Below, piece by piece: positions 29,801 to 43,100 of a stretch of DNA of 64,000 nucleotides (within the stretch, counting starts at the first letter, position 1; each line of letters opens with the position of its first letter). The stretch is from Arenicola marina. Taxonomy: Eukaryota; Annelida; Polychaeta; Arenicolidae. Below the pieces are notes generated by a model, which was not told where the DNA came from, made no database searches, and saw only the letters and a program-made list of their open reading frames with translations. A program made the position numbers and the translations under genes. The stretch covers positions 5,151,059-5,215,058 of the forward strand of contig OZ025253.1 of assembly GCA_964019135.1 (NCBI GenBank). The letters run 5' to 3'.

Positions 29801-30968
29801 GACCCTTATCAGCCGGCGGGAGGGCAATACAAGGCACACTGACCCTTATCAGCCAGCGTGAGGGCAATGAAATGCACACTGACCCGCATCAGCCAGAGGG
29901 AGGGCAATGAAATGCATACTGACCCTTATCAGCCAGCGGAAGGGCAATGAAAAGCATACTGACCCTTATCAGCCAGCGGGAGGGCAATGAAATGCACACT
30001 GACCCTTATCAGCCAGAGAGAGGGCAATGAAATGCATACTGGCCCTTATCAGCCAGCCGGAGGGCAGTGAAATGCATACCGACCCTTATCAACCAGCGGG
30101 AGGGCAATAAAATACACGCCGACCCTTATCAGCCAGCGGGAGGGCAATGACATGCACACTGACCCTTATCAGCCAGCGGAGGGCAATACAAGGCAGAGTG
30201 ACCCTTATGAGCCAGCGGGAGGGCAATGAAATGCACACTAACCCTTATCAGCCAGCGGGAGGGCAATGAAATGCACACTGACCCTTATTAGCCAGCGGGA
30301 GGGCAATACAAGGCACACTGACCCTTATCATCCAGCGGGAGGGCAATGAAATACAGACTGACCCTTATCGGCCAGAGGGAGGGCAATGAAATGCATACTG
30401 ACACTTATCAGCCAGCGGAAGGGCAATGAAAAGCATACTGACCCTTATCAGCCAGCGGGAGGGCAATACAAGGCACAGTGACCCTTATAAGCCAGCGGGA
30501 GGGCAAAGAAATGCACACTGACCCTTATCAGCCAGCGGGAGGGCAATGAAATGCACACTGACCCTTATGAGCCAGCAGGACGGCAATGAAATGCACACTG
30601 ACCCTTATCAGCCAGCGGGAGGGCAATACAAGGCACACTGACCCTTATCAGCCAGCGGGAGGGCAATGAAATGCACACTGACCCTTATGAGCCAGCAGGA
30701 CGGCAATGAAATGCACACTGACCCTTATCAGCCAGCGGGAGGGCAATGAAATGCACACTGACCCTTATGAGCCAGCAGGACGGCAATGAAATGCACACTG
30801 ACCCTTATCAGCCAGCGGGAGGGCAATGAAATGCATACTGATCCTTATCAGCCAGCGGAAGGGCAATGAAAAGCATACTGACCCTTATCAGCCAGCGGGA
30901 GGGCAATGAAATGCATACTGACGCTTATGAGCCAGCGGGAGGGCAATGAAATGCATACTGACTATTAT
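26893..30968. repeat. Higher-order repeat of 2,038 bp, two copies, with an inner 639 bp doublet
   Basis: The variant CAGCCATCGG occurs at 26,893, 27,532, 28,931 and 29,570. Spacings of 639, 1,399 and 639 show a 639 bp block doubled, then a 760 bp block, the whole repeated at 2,038 bp. An independent landmark (GAGCCAGCGG followed by CACACTAACCC) at 28,171 and 30,209 gives the same 2,038. Multiples of 40 minus one or two arise from the 39 bp units. Confidence 0.88.
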
Positions 30969-33900
30969 CAGCCAGCGGTAGGGCAATGAAATGCATACTG
31001 ACCCTTATCAGCCAGCGAGAGGGCAATGAAATGCATACTGACGCTTATGAGCCAGCGGGAGGGCAACGAAATGCATACTGACCCTTATCAGCCAGCGGGA
31101 GTGCAATGGAATGCAAACTGACCTTTATCAGCCAGCGGGAGGGCAATGAAATGCATGCTGACGCTTATCAGCCAGCGGGAGGGCAATGAAATGCATACTG
31201 AACCTTATCAGCCAGCGAAAGGGCAATGAAAAGCATACTGACCGTTATCAGCCAGCGGGAGGGCAATGAAATGCATACTGACGCTTAACAGCCAGAGGGA
31301 GGGCAATGAAATGCACACTGACCCTTATCACCCAGCGGGAGGGCAATGAAATGCATACTGACGCTTATCAGCCAGCGGGAGGGCAATGAAATGCACACTG
31401 ACCCTTATCAGCCATAGGGAGGGCAATGAAATGCATACTGACCCTTATCAGCCAGCGGGAGGGCAATGAAAAGCATACGGACCCTTATTAGCCAGCGGGA
31501 GGGCAATACAAGGGACACTGACCCTTATCAGCCAGCGGGAGGGCAATGAAATTCATACTGACGCTTTTCAGCCAGCGGGAGGGCAATGAAATACATACTG
31601 ACGCTTATGAGCCAGCGGGAGGGCAATGAAATGCATACTGACCCTTATCAGCCAGCGGGAGTGCAATAGAATGCAAACTGACCTTTATCAGCCAGCGGGA
31701 GGGCAATGAAATGCATACTGACGCTTATCAGCCAGCGGGAGGGCAATGAGATGCATACTGACCCTTATCAGGTAGCGGGAGGGCAATGACATGCACACTG
31801 ACCCTTATCAGCCAGCGGGAGGGCAATACAAGGCACACTGACCCTTATTAGCCAGCGGGAGGGCAATGAAATGCACACTGACCCTTATCAGCCAGCGGGA
31901 GGGCAATGAAATGCACACTGACCCTTATCAGCCAGCGGGAGGGCAATGAAATGCATACTGACCCTTATCAGCCAGCGGGACGGCAATGAAATGCACACTG
32001 ACGCTTACCAGCCAGCGGGAGGGCAATACAAGGCACACTGACCCTTATTAGCCAGCGTGAGGGCAATGAAATGCACACTGACCCGTATAAGCCAGAGATA
32101 GCGCAATGAAATGCATACTGACCCTTATCAGCCAGCGGAAGGGCAATGAAAAGCATACTGACCCTTATCAGCCAGCGGGAGGGCAATGAAATGCACACTG
32201 ACCCTTATCAGCCAGCGGGAGGGCAATGAAATGCACACTGACGCTTATCAGCCAGCGGGAGGGCAATGAAATGCATACTGAACCTTATCAGCCAGCGAAA
32301 GGGCAAAGAAAAGCATACTGACCGTTATCAGCCAGCGGGAGGGCAGTGAAATGCATACTGACGCTTAACAGCCAGCGGGAGGGCAATGAAATGCACACTG
32401 ACGCTTATCCGCCAGCGGGAGGGCAATGAAATGCATACTGAACCTTATCAGCCAGCGGAAGGGCAATGAAAAGCATACTGACCCTTATCAGCCAGCGGGA
32501 GGGCAATGAAATGCACACTGACCCTTATCAGCCAGAGAGAGGGCAATGAAATGCATACTGGCCCTTATCAGCCAGCCGGAGGGCAGTGAAATGCATACTG
32601 ACCCTTATCAACCAGCGGGAGGGCAATAAAATACACGCCGACCCTTATCAGCCAGCGGGAGGGCAATGACATGCACACTGACCCTTATCAGCCAGCGGAG
32701 GGCAATACAAGGCAGAGTGACCCTTATGAGCCAGCGGGAGGGCAATGAAATGCACACTAACCCTTATCAGCCAGCGGGAGGGCAATGAAATGCATACTGA
32801 CACTTATCAGCCAGCGGAAGGGCAATGAAAAGCATACTGACCCTTATCAGCCAGCGGGAGGGCAATACAAGGCACAGTGACCCTTATAAGCCAGCGGGAG
32901 GGCAAAGAAATGCACACTGACCCTTATCAGCCAGCGGGAGGGCAATGAAATGCACACTGACCCTTATGAGCCAGCAGGACGGCAATGAAATGCACACTGA
33001 CCCTTATCAGCCAGCGGGAGGGCAATACAAGGCACACTGACCCTTATCAGCCAGCGGGAGGGCAATGAAATGCACACTGACCCTTATGAGCCAGCAGGAC
33101 GGCAATGAAATGCACACTGACCCTTATCAGCCAGCGGGAGGGCAATGAAATGCACACTGACCCTTATGAGCCAGCAGGACGGCAATGAAATGCACACTGA
33201 CCCTTATCAGCCAGCGGGAGGGCAATGAAATGCATACTGATCCTTATCAGCCAGCGGAAGGGCAATGAAAAGCATACTGACCCTTATCAGCCAGCGGGAG
33301 GGCAATGAAATGCATACTGACGCTTATGAGCCAGCGGGAGGGCAATGAAATGCATACTGACTATTATCAGCCAGCGGTAGGGCAATGAAATGCATACTGA
33401 CCCTTATCAGCCAGCGAGAGGGCAATGAAATGCATACTGACGCTTATGAGCCAGCGGGAGGGCAACGAAATGCATACTGACCCTTATCAGCCAGCGGGAG
33501 TGCAATGGAATGCAAACTGACCTTTATCAGCCAGCGGGAGGGCAATGAAATGCATGCTGACGCTTATCAGCCAGCGGGAGGGCAATGAAATGCATACTGA
33601 ACCTTATCAGCCAGCGAAAGGGCAATGAAAAGGATACTGACCGTTATCAGCCAGCGGGAGGGCAATGAAATGCATACTGACGCTTAACAGCCAGAGGGAG
33701 GGCAATGAAATGCACACTGACCCTTATCACCCAGCGGGAGGGCAATGAAATGCATACTGACGCTTATCAGCCAGCGGGAGGGCAATGAAATGCACACTGA
33801 CCCTTATCAGCCAGAGGGAGGGCAATGAAATGCATACTGACCCTTATCAGCCAGCGGGAGGGCAATGAAAAGCATACGGACCCTTATTAGCCAGCGGGAG

Positions 33901-36900
33901 GGCAATACAAGGGACACTGACCCTTATCAGCCAGCGGGAGGGCAATGAAATTCATACTGACGCTTTTCAGCCAGCGGGAGGGCAATGAAATACATACTGA
34001 CGCTTATGAGCCAGCGGGAGGGCAATGAAATGCATACTGACCCTTATCAGCCAGCGGGAGTGCAATAGAATGCAAACTGACCTTTATCAGCCAGCGGGAG
34101 GGCAATGAAATGCATACTGACGCTTATCAGCCAGCGGGAGGGCAATGAAATGCATACTGACCCTTATCAGGTAGCGGGAGGGCAATGACATGCACACTGA
34201 CCCTTATCAGCCAGCGGGAGGGCAATACAAGGCACACTGACCCTTATTAGCCAGCGGGAGGGCAATGAAATGCACACTGACCCTTATCAGCCAGCGGGAG
34301 GGCAATGAAATGCACACTGACCCTTATCAGCCAGCGGGAGGGCAATGAAATGCATACTGACCCTTATCAGCCAGCGGGACGGCAATGAAATGCACACTGA
34401 CGCTTACCAGCCAGCGGGAGGGCAATACAAGGCACACTGACCCTTATTAGCCAGCGTGAGGGCAATGAAATGCACACTGACCCGTATAAGCCAGAGATAG
34501 CGCAATGAAATGCATACTGACCCTTATCAGCCAGCGGAAGGGCAATGAAAAGCATACTGACCCTTATCAGCCAGCGGGAGGGCAATGAAATGCACACTGA
34601 CCCTTATCAGCCAGCGGGAGGGCAATGAAATGCACACTGACGCTTATCAGCCAGCGGGAGGGCAATGAAATGCATACTGAACCTTATCAGCCAGCGAAAG
34701 GGCAAAGAAAAGCATACTGACCGTTATCAGCCAGCGGGAGGGCAGTGAAATGCATACTGACGCTTAACAGCCAGCGGGAGGGCAATGAAATGCACACTGA
34801 CGCTTATCCGCCAGCGGGAGGGCAATGAAATGCACACTGACCCTTATCAGCCAGCGGAAGGGCAAAGAAAAGCATACTGACCGTTATCAGCCAGCGGGAG
34901 GGCAGTGAAATGCATACTGACGCTTAACAGCCAGCGGGAGGGCAATGAAATGCACACTGACGCTTATCCGCCAGCGGGAGGGCAATGAAATGCACACTGA
35001 CCCTTATCAGCCAGCGGAAGGGCAATACAAGGCACACTGACCCTTATCAGCCAGCGGGAGGGCAATGAAATGCACACTGACCCTTATCAGCCAGCGGGAG
35101 GGCAATGAAATGCACACTGACGCTTATCAGCCAGCGGGAGGGCAATGAAATGCACACTGACCCTTATCAGCCAGCAGAAGGGCAATGAAATGCACACTGA
35201 CCCTTATCAGCCAGCGGGAGGGCAATGAAATGCACACTGACCCTTATCAGCCAGCGGGAGGGCAATGAAATGCACACTGACCCTTATCAGCCAGCGGGAC
35301 GGCAATGAAATGCACACTGACCCTTATCAGCCAGCGGGAGGGCAATACAAGGCACACTGACCCTTATTAGCCAGCGGGAGGGCAATGAAAAGCATACTGA
35401 CACTTATCAGCCAGCGGGAGGGCAATGAAATGCACACTGACCCTCATCAGCCAGCGGGAGGGCAATGAAATGCACACTGACGCTTATCACCCAGCGGGAG
35501 GGCAATGAAATGCATACTGAACCTTATCAGCCAGCGGAAGGGCAATGAAAAGCATACTGACCCTTATCAGCCAGCGGGAGGGCAATGAAATGCACACTGA
35601 CCCTTATCAGCCAGCGGGAGGGCAATGAAATGCACACTGACGCTTATCAGCCAGCGGGAGGGCAATGAAATGCATACTGAACCTTATCAGCCAGCGAAAG
35701 GGCAAAGAAAAGCATACTGACCGTTATCAGCCAGCGGGAGGGCAGTGAAATGCATACTGACGCTTAACAGCCAGCGGGAGGGCAATGAAATGCACACTGA
35801 CGCTTATCCGCCAGCGGGAGGGCAAGGAAATGCACACTGACCCTTATCAGCCAGCGGAAGGGCAATGAAAAGCATACTGACCCTTATCAGCCAGCGGGAG
35901 GGCAATACAAGGCACAGTGACCCTTATAAGCCAGCGGGAGGGCAAAGAAATGCACACTGACCCTTATCAGCCAGCGGGAGGGCAATGAAATGCACACTGA
36001 CCCTTATGAGCCAGCAGGACGGCAATGAAATGCACACTGACCCTTATCAGCCAGCGGGAGGGCAATACAAGGCACACTGACCCTTATCAGCCAGCGGGAG
36101 GGCAATGAAATGCACACTGACCCTTATGAGCCAGCAGGACGGCAATGAAATGCACACTGACCCTTATCAGCCAGCGGGAGGGCAATGAAATGCACACTGA
36201 CCCTTATGAGCCAGCAGGACGGCAATGAAATGCACACTGACCCTTATCAGCCAGCGGGAGGGCAATGAAATGCATACTGATCCTTATCAGCCAGCGGAAG
36301 GGCAATGAAAAGCATACTGACCCTTATCAGCCAGCGGGAGGGCAATGAAATGCATACTGACGCTTATGAGCCAGCGGGAGGGCAATGAAATGCATACTGA
36401 CTATTATCAGCCAGCGGTAGGGCAATGAAATGCATACTGACCCTTATCAGCCAGCGAGAGGGCAATGAAATGCATACTGACGCTTATGAGCCAGCGGGAG
36501 GGCAACGAAATGCATACTGACCCTTATCAGCCAGCGGGAGTGCAATGGAATGCAAACTGACCTTTATCAGCCAGCGGGAGGGCAATGAAATGCATGCTGA
36601 CGCTTATCAGCCAGCGGGAGGGCAATGAAATGCATACTGAACCTTATCAGCCAGCGAAAGGGCAATGAAAAGCATACTGACCGTTATCAGCCAGCGGGAG
36701 GGCAATGAAATGCATACTGACGCTTAACAGCCAGAGGGAGGGCAATGAAATGCACACTGACCCTTATCACCCAGCGGGAGGGCAATGAAATGCATACTGA
36801 CGCTTATCAGCCAGCGGGAGGGCAATGAAATGCACACTGACCCTTATCAGCCATAGGGAGGGCAATGAAATGCATACTGACCCTTATCAGCCAGCGGGAG

Positions 36901-39900
36901 GGCAATGAAAAGCATACGGACCCTTATTAGCCAGCGGGAGGGCAATACAAGGGACACTGACCCTTATCAGCCAGCGGGAGGGCAATGAAATTCATACTGA
37001 CGCTTTTCAGCCAGCGGGAGGGCAATGAAATACATACTGACGCTTATGAGCCAGCGGGAGGGCAATGAAATGCATACTGACCCTTATCAGCCAGCGGGAG
37101 TGCAATAGAATGCAAACTGACCTTTATCAGCCAGCGGGAGGGCAATGAAATGCATACTGACGCTTATCAGCCAGCGGGAGGGCAATGAGATGCATACTGA
37201 CCCTTATCAGGTAGCGGGAGGGCAATGACATGCACACTGACCCTTATCAGCCAGCGGGAGGGCAATACAAGGCACACTGACCCTTATTAGCCAGCGGGAG
37301 GGCAATGAAATGCACACTGACCCTTATCAGCCAGCGGGAGGGCAATGAAATGCACACTGACCCTTATCAGCCAGCGGGAGGGCAATGAAATGCATACTGA
37401 CCCTTATCAGCCAGCGGGACGGCAATGAAATGCACACTGACGCTTACCAGCCAGCGGGAGGGCAATACAAGGCACACTGACCCTTATTAGCCAGCGTGAG
37501 GGCAATGAAATGCACACTGACCCGTATAAGCCAGAGATAGCGCAATGAAATGCATACTGACCCTTATCAGCCAGCGGAAGGGCAATGAAAAGCATACTGA
37601 CCCTTATCAGCCAGCGGGAGGGCAATGAAATGCACACTGACCCTTATCAGCCAGCGGGAGGGCAATGAAATGCACACTGACGCTTATCAGCCAGCGGGAG
37701 GGCAATGAAATGCATACTGAACCTTATCAGCCAGCGAAAGGGCAAAGAAAAGCATACTGACCGTTATCAGCCAGCGGGAGGGCAGTGAAATGCATACTGA
37801 CGCTTAACAGCCAGCGGGAGGGCAATGAAATGCACACTGACGCTTATCCGCCAGCGGGAGGGCAATGAAATGCATACTGAACCTTATCAGCCAGCGGAAG
37901 GGCAATGAAAAGCATACTGACCCTTATCAGCCAGCGGGAGGGCAATGAAATGCACACTGACCCTTATCAGCCAGAGAGAGGGCAATGAAATGCATACTGG
38001 CCCTTATCAGCCAGCCGGAGGGCAGTGAAATGCATACTGACCCTTATCAACCAGCGGGAGGGCAATAAAATACACGCCGACCCTTATCAGCCAGCGGGAG
38101 GGCAATGACATGCACACTGACCCTTATCAGCCAGCGGAGGGCAATACAAGGCAGAGTGACCCTTATGAGCCAGCGGGAGGGCAATGAAATGCACACTAAC
38201 CCTTATCAGCCAGCGGGAGGGCAATGAAATGCATACTGACACTTATCAGCCAGCGGAAGGGCAATGAAAAGCATACTGACCCTTATCAGCCAGCGGGAGG
38301 GCAATACAAGGCACAGTGACCCTTATAAGCCAGCGGGAGGGCAAAGAAATGCACACTGACCCTTATCAGCCAGCGGGAGGGCAATGAAATGCACACTGAC
38401 CCTTATGAGCCAGCAGGACGGCAATGAAATGCACACTGACCCTTATCAGCCAGCGGGAGGGCAATACAAGGCACACTGACCCTTATCAGCCAGCGGGAGG
38501 GCAATGAAATGCACACTGACCCTTATGAGCCAGCAGGACGGCAATGAAATGCACACTGACCCTTATCAGCCAGCGGGAGGGCAATGAAATGCACACTGAC
38601 CCTTATGAGCCAGCAGGACGGCAATGAAATGCACACTGACCCTTATCAGCCAGCGGGAGGGCAATGAAATGCATACTGATCCTTATCAGCCAGCGGAAGG
38701 GCAATGAAAAGCATACTGACCCTTATCAGCCAGCGGGAGGGCAATGAAATGCATACTGACGCTTATGAGCCAGCGGGAGGGCAATGAAATGCATACTGAC
38801 TATTATCAGCCAGCGGTAGGGCAATGAAATGCATACTGACCCTTATCAGCCAGCGAGAGGGCAATGAAATGCATACTGACGCTTATGAGCCAGCGGGAGG
38901 GCAACGAAATGCATACTGACCCTTATCAGCCAGCGGGAGTGCAATGGAATGCAAACTGACCTTTATCAGCCAGCGGGAGGGCAATGAAATGCATGCTGAC
39001 GCTTATCAGCCAGCGGGAGGGCAATGAAATGCATACTGAACCTTATCAGCCAGCGAAAGGGCAATGAAAAGGATACTGACCGTTATCAGCCAGCGGGAGG
39101 GCAATGAAATGCATACTGACGCTTAACAGCCAGAGGGAGGGCAATGAAATGCACACTGACCCTTATCACCCAGCGGGAGGGCAATGAAATGCATACTGAC
39201 GCTTATCAGCCAGCGGGAGGGCAATGAAATGCACACTGACCCTTATCAGCCAGAGGGAGGGCAATGAAATGCATACTGACCCTTATCAGCCAGCGGGAGG
39301 GCAATGAAAAGCATACGGACCCTTATTAGCCAGCGGGAGGGCAATACAAGGGACACTGACCCTTATCAGCCAGCGGGAGGGCAATGAAATTCATACTGAC
39401 GCTTTTCAGCCAGCGGGAGGGCAATGAAATACATACTGACGCTTATGAGCCAGCGGGAGGGCAATGAAATGCATACTGACCCTTATCAGCCAGCGGGAGT
39501 GCAATAGAATGCAAACTGACCTTTATCAGCCAGCGGGAGGGCAATGAAATGCATACTGACGCTTATCAGCCAGCGGGAGGGCAATGAAATGCATACTGAC
39601 CCTTATCAGGTAGCGGGAGGGCAATGACATGCACACTGACCCTTATCAGCCAGCGGGAGGGCAATACAAGGCACACTGACCCTTATTAGCCAGCGGGAGG
39701 GCAATGAAATGCACACTGACCCTTATCAGCCAGCGGGAGGGCAATGAAATGCACACTGACCCTTATCAGCCAGCGGGAGGGCAATGAAATGCATACTGAC
39801 CCTTATCAGCCAGCGGGACGGCAATGAAATGCACACTGACGCTTACCAGCCAGCGGGAGGGCAATACAAGGCACACTGACCCTTATTAGCCAGCGTGAGG

Positions 39901-42900
39901 GCAATGAAATGCACACTGACCCGTATAAGCCAGAGATAGCGCAATGAAATGCATACTGACCCTTATCAGCCAGCGGAAGGGCAATGAAAAGCATACTGAC
40001 CCTTATCAGCCAGCGGGAGGGCAATGAAATGCACACTGACCCTTATCAGCCAGCGGGAGGGCAATGAAATGCACACTGACGCTTATCAGCCAGCGGGAGG
40101 GCAATGAAATGCATACTGAACCTTATCAGCCAGCGAAAGGGCAAAGAAAAGCATACTGACCGTTATCAGCCAGCGGGAGGGCAGTGAAATGCATACTGAC
40201 GCTTAACAGCCAGCGGGAGGGCAATGAAATGCACACTGACGCTTATCCGCCAGCGGGAGGGCAATGAAATGCACACTGACCCTTATCAGCCAGCGGAAGG
40301 GCAAAGAAAAGCATACTGACCGTTATCAGCCAGCGGGAGGGCAGTGAAATGCATACTGACGCTTAACAGCCAGCGGGAGGGCAATGAAATGCACACTGAC
40401 GCTTATCCGCCAGCGGGAGGGCAATGAAATGCACACTGACCCTTATCAGCCAGCGGAAGGGCAATACAAGGCACACTGACCCTTATCAGCCAGCGGGAGG
40501 GCAATGAAATGCACACTGACCCTTATCAGCCAGCGGGAGGGCAATGAAATGCACACTGACGCTTATCAGCCAGCGGGAGGGCAATGAAATGCATACTGAA
40601 CCTTATCAGCCAGCGAAAGGGCAAAGAAAAGCATACTGACCGTTATCAGCCAGCGGGAGGGCAGTGAAATGCATACTGACGCTTAACAGCCAGCGGGAGG
40701 GCAATGAAATGCACACTGACGCTTATCCGCCAGCGGGAGGGCAATGAAATGCACACTGACCCTTATCAGCCAGCGGAAGGGCAAAGAAAAGCATACTGAC
40801 CGTTATCAGCCAGCGGGAGGGCAGTGAAATGCATACTGACGCTTAACAGCCAGCGGGAGGGCAATGAAATGCACACTGACGCTTATCCGCCAGCGGGAGG
40901 GCAATGAAATGCACACTGACCCTTATCAGCCAGCGGAAGGGCAATACAAGGCACACTGACCCTTATCAGCCAGCGGGAGGGCAATGAAATGCACACTGAC
41001 CCTTATCAGCCAGCGGGAGGGCAATGAAATGCACACTGACGCTTATCAGCCAGCGGGAGGGCAATGAAATGCACACTGACCCTTATCAGCCAGCAGAAGG
41101 GCAATGAAATGCACACTGACCCTTATCAGCCAGCGGGAGGGCAATGAAATGCACACTGACCCTTATCAGCCAGCGGGAGGGCAATGAAATGCACACTGAC
41201 CCTTATCAGCCAGCGGGACGGCAATGAAATGCACACTGACCCTTATCAGCCAGCGGGAGGGCAATACAAGGCACACTGACCCTTATTAGCCAGCGGGAGG
41301 GCAATGAAAAGCATACTGACACTTATCAGCCAGCGGGAGGGCAATGAAATGCACACTGACCCTCATCAGCCAGCGGGAGGGCAATGAAATGCACACTGAC
41401 GCTTATCACCCAGCGGGAGGGCAATGAAATGCATACTGAACCTTATCAGCCAGCGGAAGGGCAATGAAAAGCATACTGACCCTTATCAGCCAGCGGGAGG
41501 GCAATGAAATGCACACTGACCCTTATCAGCCAGCGGGAGGGCAATGAAATGCACACTGACGCTTATCAGCCAGCGGGAGGGCAATGAAATGCATACTGAA
41601 CCTTATCAGCCAGCGAAAGGGCAAAGAAAAGCATACTGACCGTTATCAGCCAGCGGGAGGGCAGTGAAATGCATACTGACGCTTAACAGCCAGCGGGAGG
41701 GCAATGAAATGCACACTGACGCTTATCCGCCAGCGGGAGGGCAAGGAAATGCACACTGACCCTTATCAGCCAGCGGAAGGGCAATACAAGGCACACTGAC
41801 CCTTATCAGCCAGCGGGAGGGCAATGAAATGCACACTGACCCTTATCAGCCAGCGGGAGGGCAATGAAATGCACACTGACCCTTATCAGCCAGCGGGACG
41901 GCAATGAAATGCACACTGACCCTTATCAGCCAGCGGGAGGGCAATGAAATGCACACTGACCCTTATCAGCCAGCGGGAGGGCAATGAAATGCACACTGAC
42001 CCTTATCAGCCAGCGGGACGGCAATGAAATGCACACTGACCCTTATCAGCCAGCGGGAGGGCAATGAAATGCACACTGACCCTTATCAGCCAGCGGGACG
42101 GCAATGAAATGCACACTGACCCTTATCAGCCAGCGGGAGGGCAATACAAGGCACACTGACCCTTATTAGCCAGCGTGAGGGCAATGAAATGCACACTGAC
42201 CCGTATCAGCCAGAGGGAGGGCAATGAAATGCATACTGACCCTTATCAGCCAGCGGAAGGGCAATGAAAAGCATACTGACCCTTATCAGCCAGCGGGAGG
42301 GCAATGAAATGCATACTGACGCTTATCAGCCAGCGGGAGGGCAATGAAATGCACACTGACCCTTATCAGCCAGCGGGAGGGCAATGAAATGCATACTGAC
42401 GCTTATCAGCCAGCGGGAGGGCAATGAAATACATACTGACGCTTATGAGCCAGCGGGAGGGCAATGAAATGCATACGGACCCTTATCAGGCAGCGGGAGT
42501 GCAATAGAATGCAAACTGACCTTTATCAGCCAGCGGGAGGGCAACGAAATGCATACTGACGCTTATCAGCCAGCGGGAGAGCAATGAAATGCATACTGAC
42601 CCTTATCAGGTAGCGGGAGGGCAATGATATGCACACTGACCCTTATCAGCCAGCGGGAGGGCAATACAAGGCACACTGACCCTTATTAGCCAGCGGGTGG
42701 GCAATGAAATGCACACTGACCCTTATCAGCCAGCGGGAGGGCAATGAAATGCACACTGACCCTTATCAGCCAGCGGGAGGGCAACGAAATGCACACTGAC
42801 CCTTATCAGCCAGCGGGAGGGCAATACAAGGCACACTAACCCTTATCAGCCAGCGGGAGGGCAACGAAATGCACACTGACCCTTATCAGCCAGCGGGAGG

Positions 42901-43100
42901 GCAATGAAATGCACACTGACCCTTATTAGCCAGCGTGAGGGCAATGAAATGCACACTGACCCGTATAAACCAGAGGGAGGGCAATGAAATGCATACTGAC
43001 CCTTATCAGCCAGCGGAAGGGCAATGAAAAGCATACTGACCCTTATCAGCCAGCGGGAGGGCAATGAAATGCACACTGACCCTTATCAGCCAGCGGGAGG
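30400..43100. repeat. Higher-order repeat alternating 2,399 and 3,040 bp (period 5,439)
   Basis: A distinctive 231 bp stretch starts at 31,968, 34,367, 37,407 and 39,806, and in altered form at 42,846: spacings 2,399, 3,040, 2,399, 3,040. The variant CCATAGGGAGG occurs only in the 31.4 kb and 36.85 kb copies, 5,439 bp apart. AAAAGGATACTG occurs only at about 33.63 and 39.07 kb, also about 5,439 apart. Confidence 0.88.
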
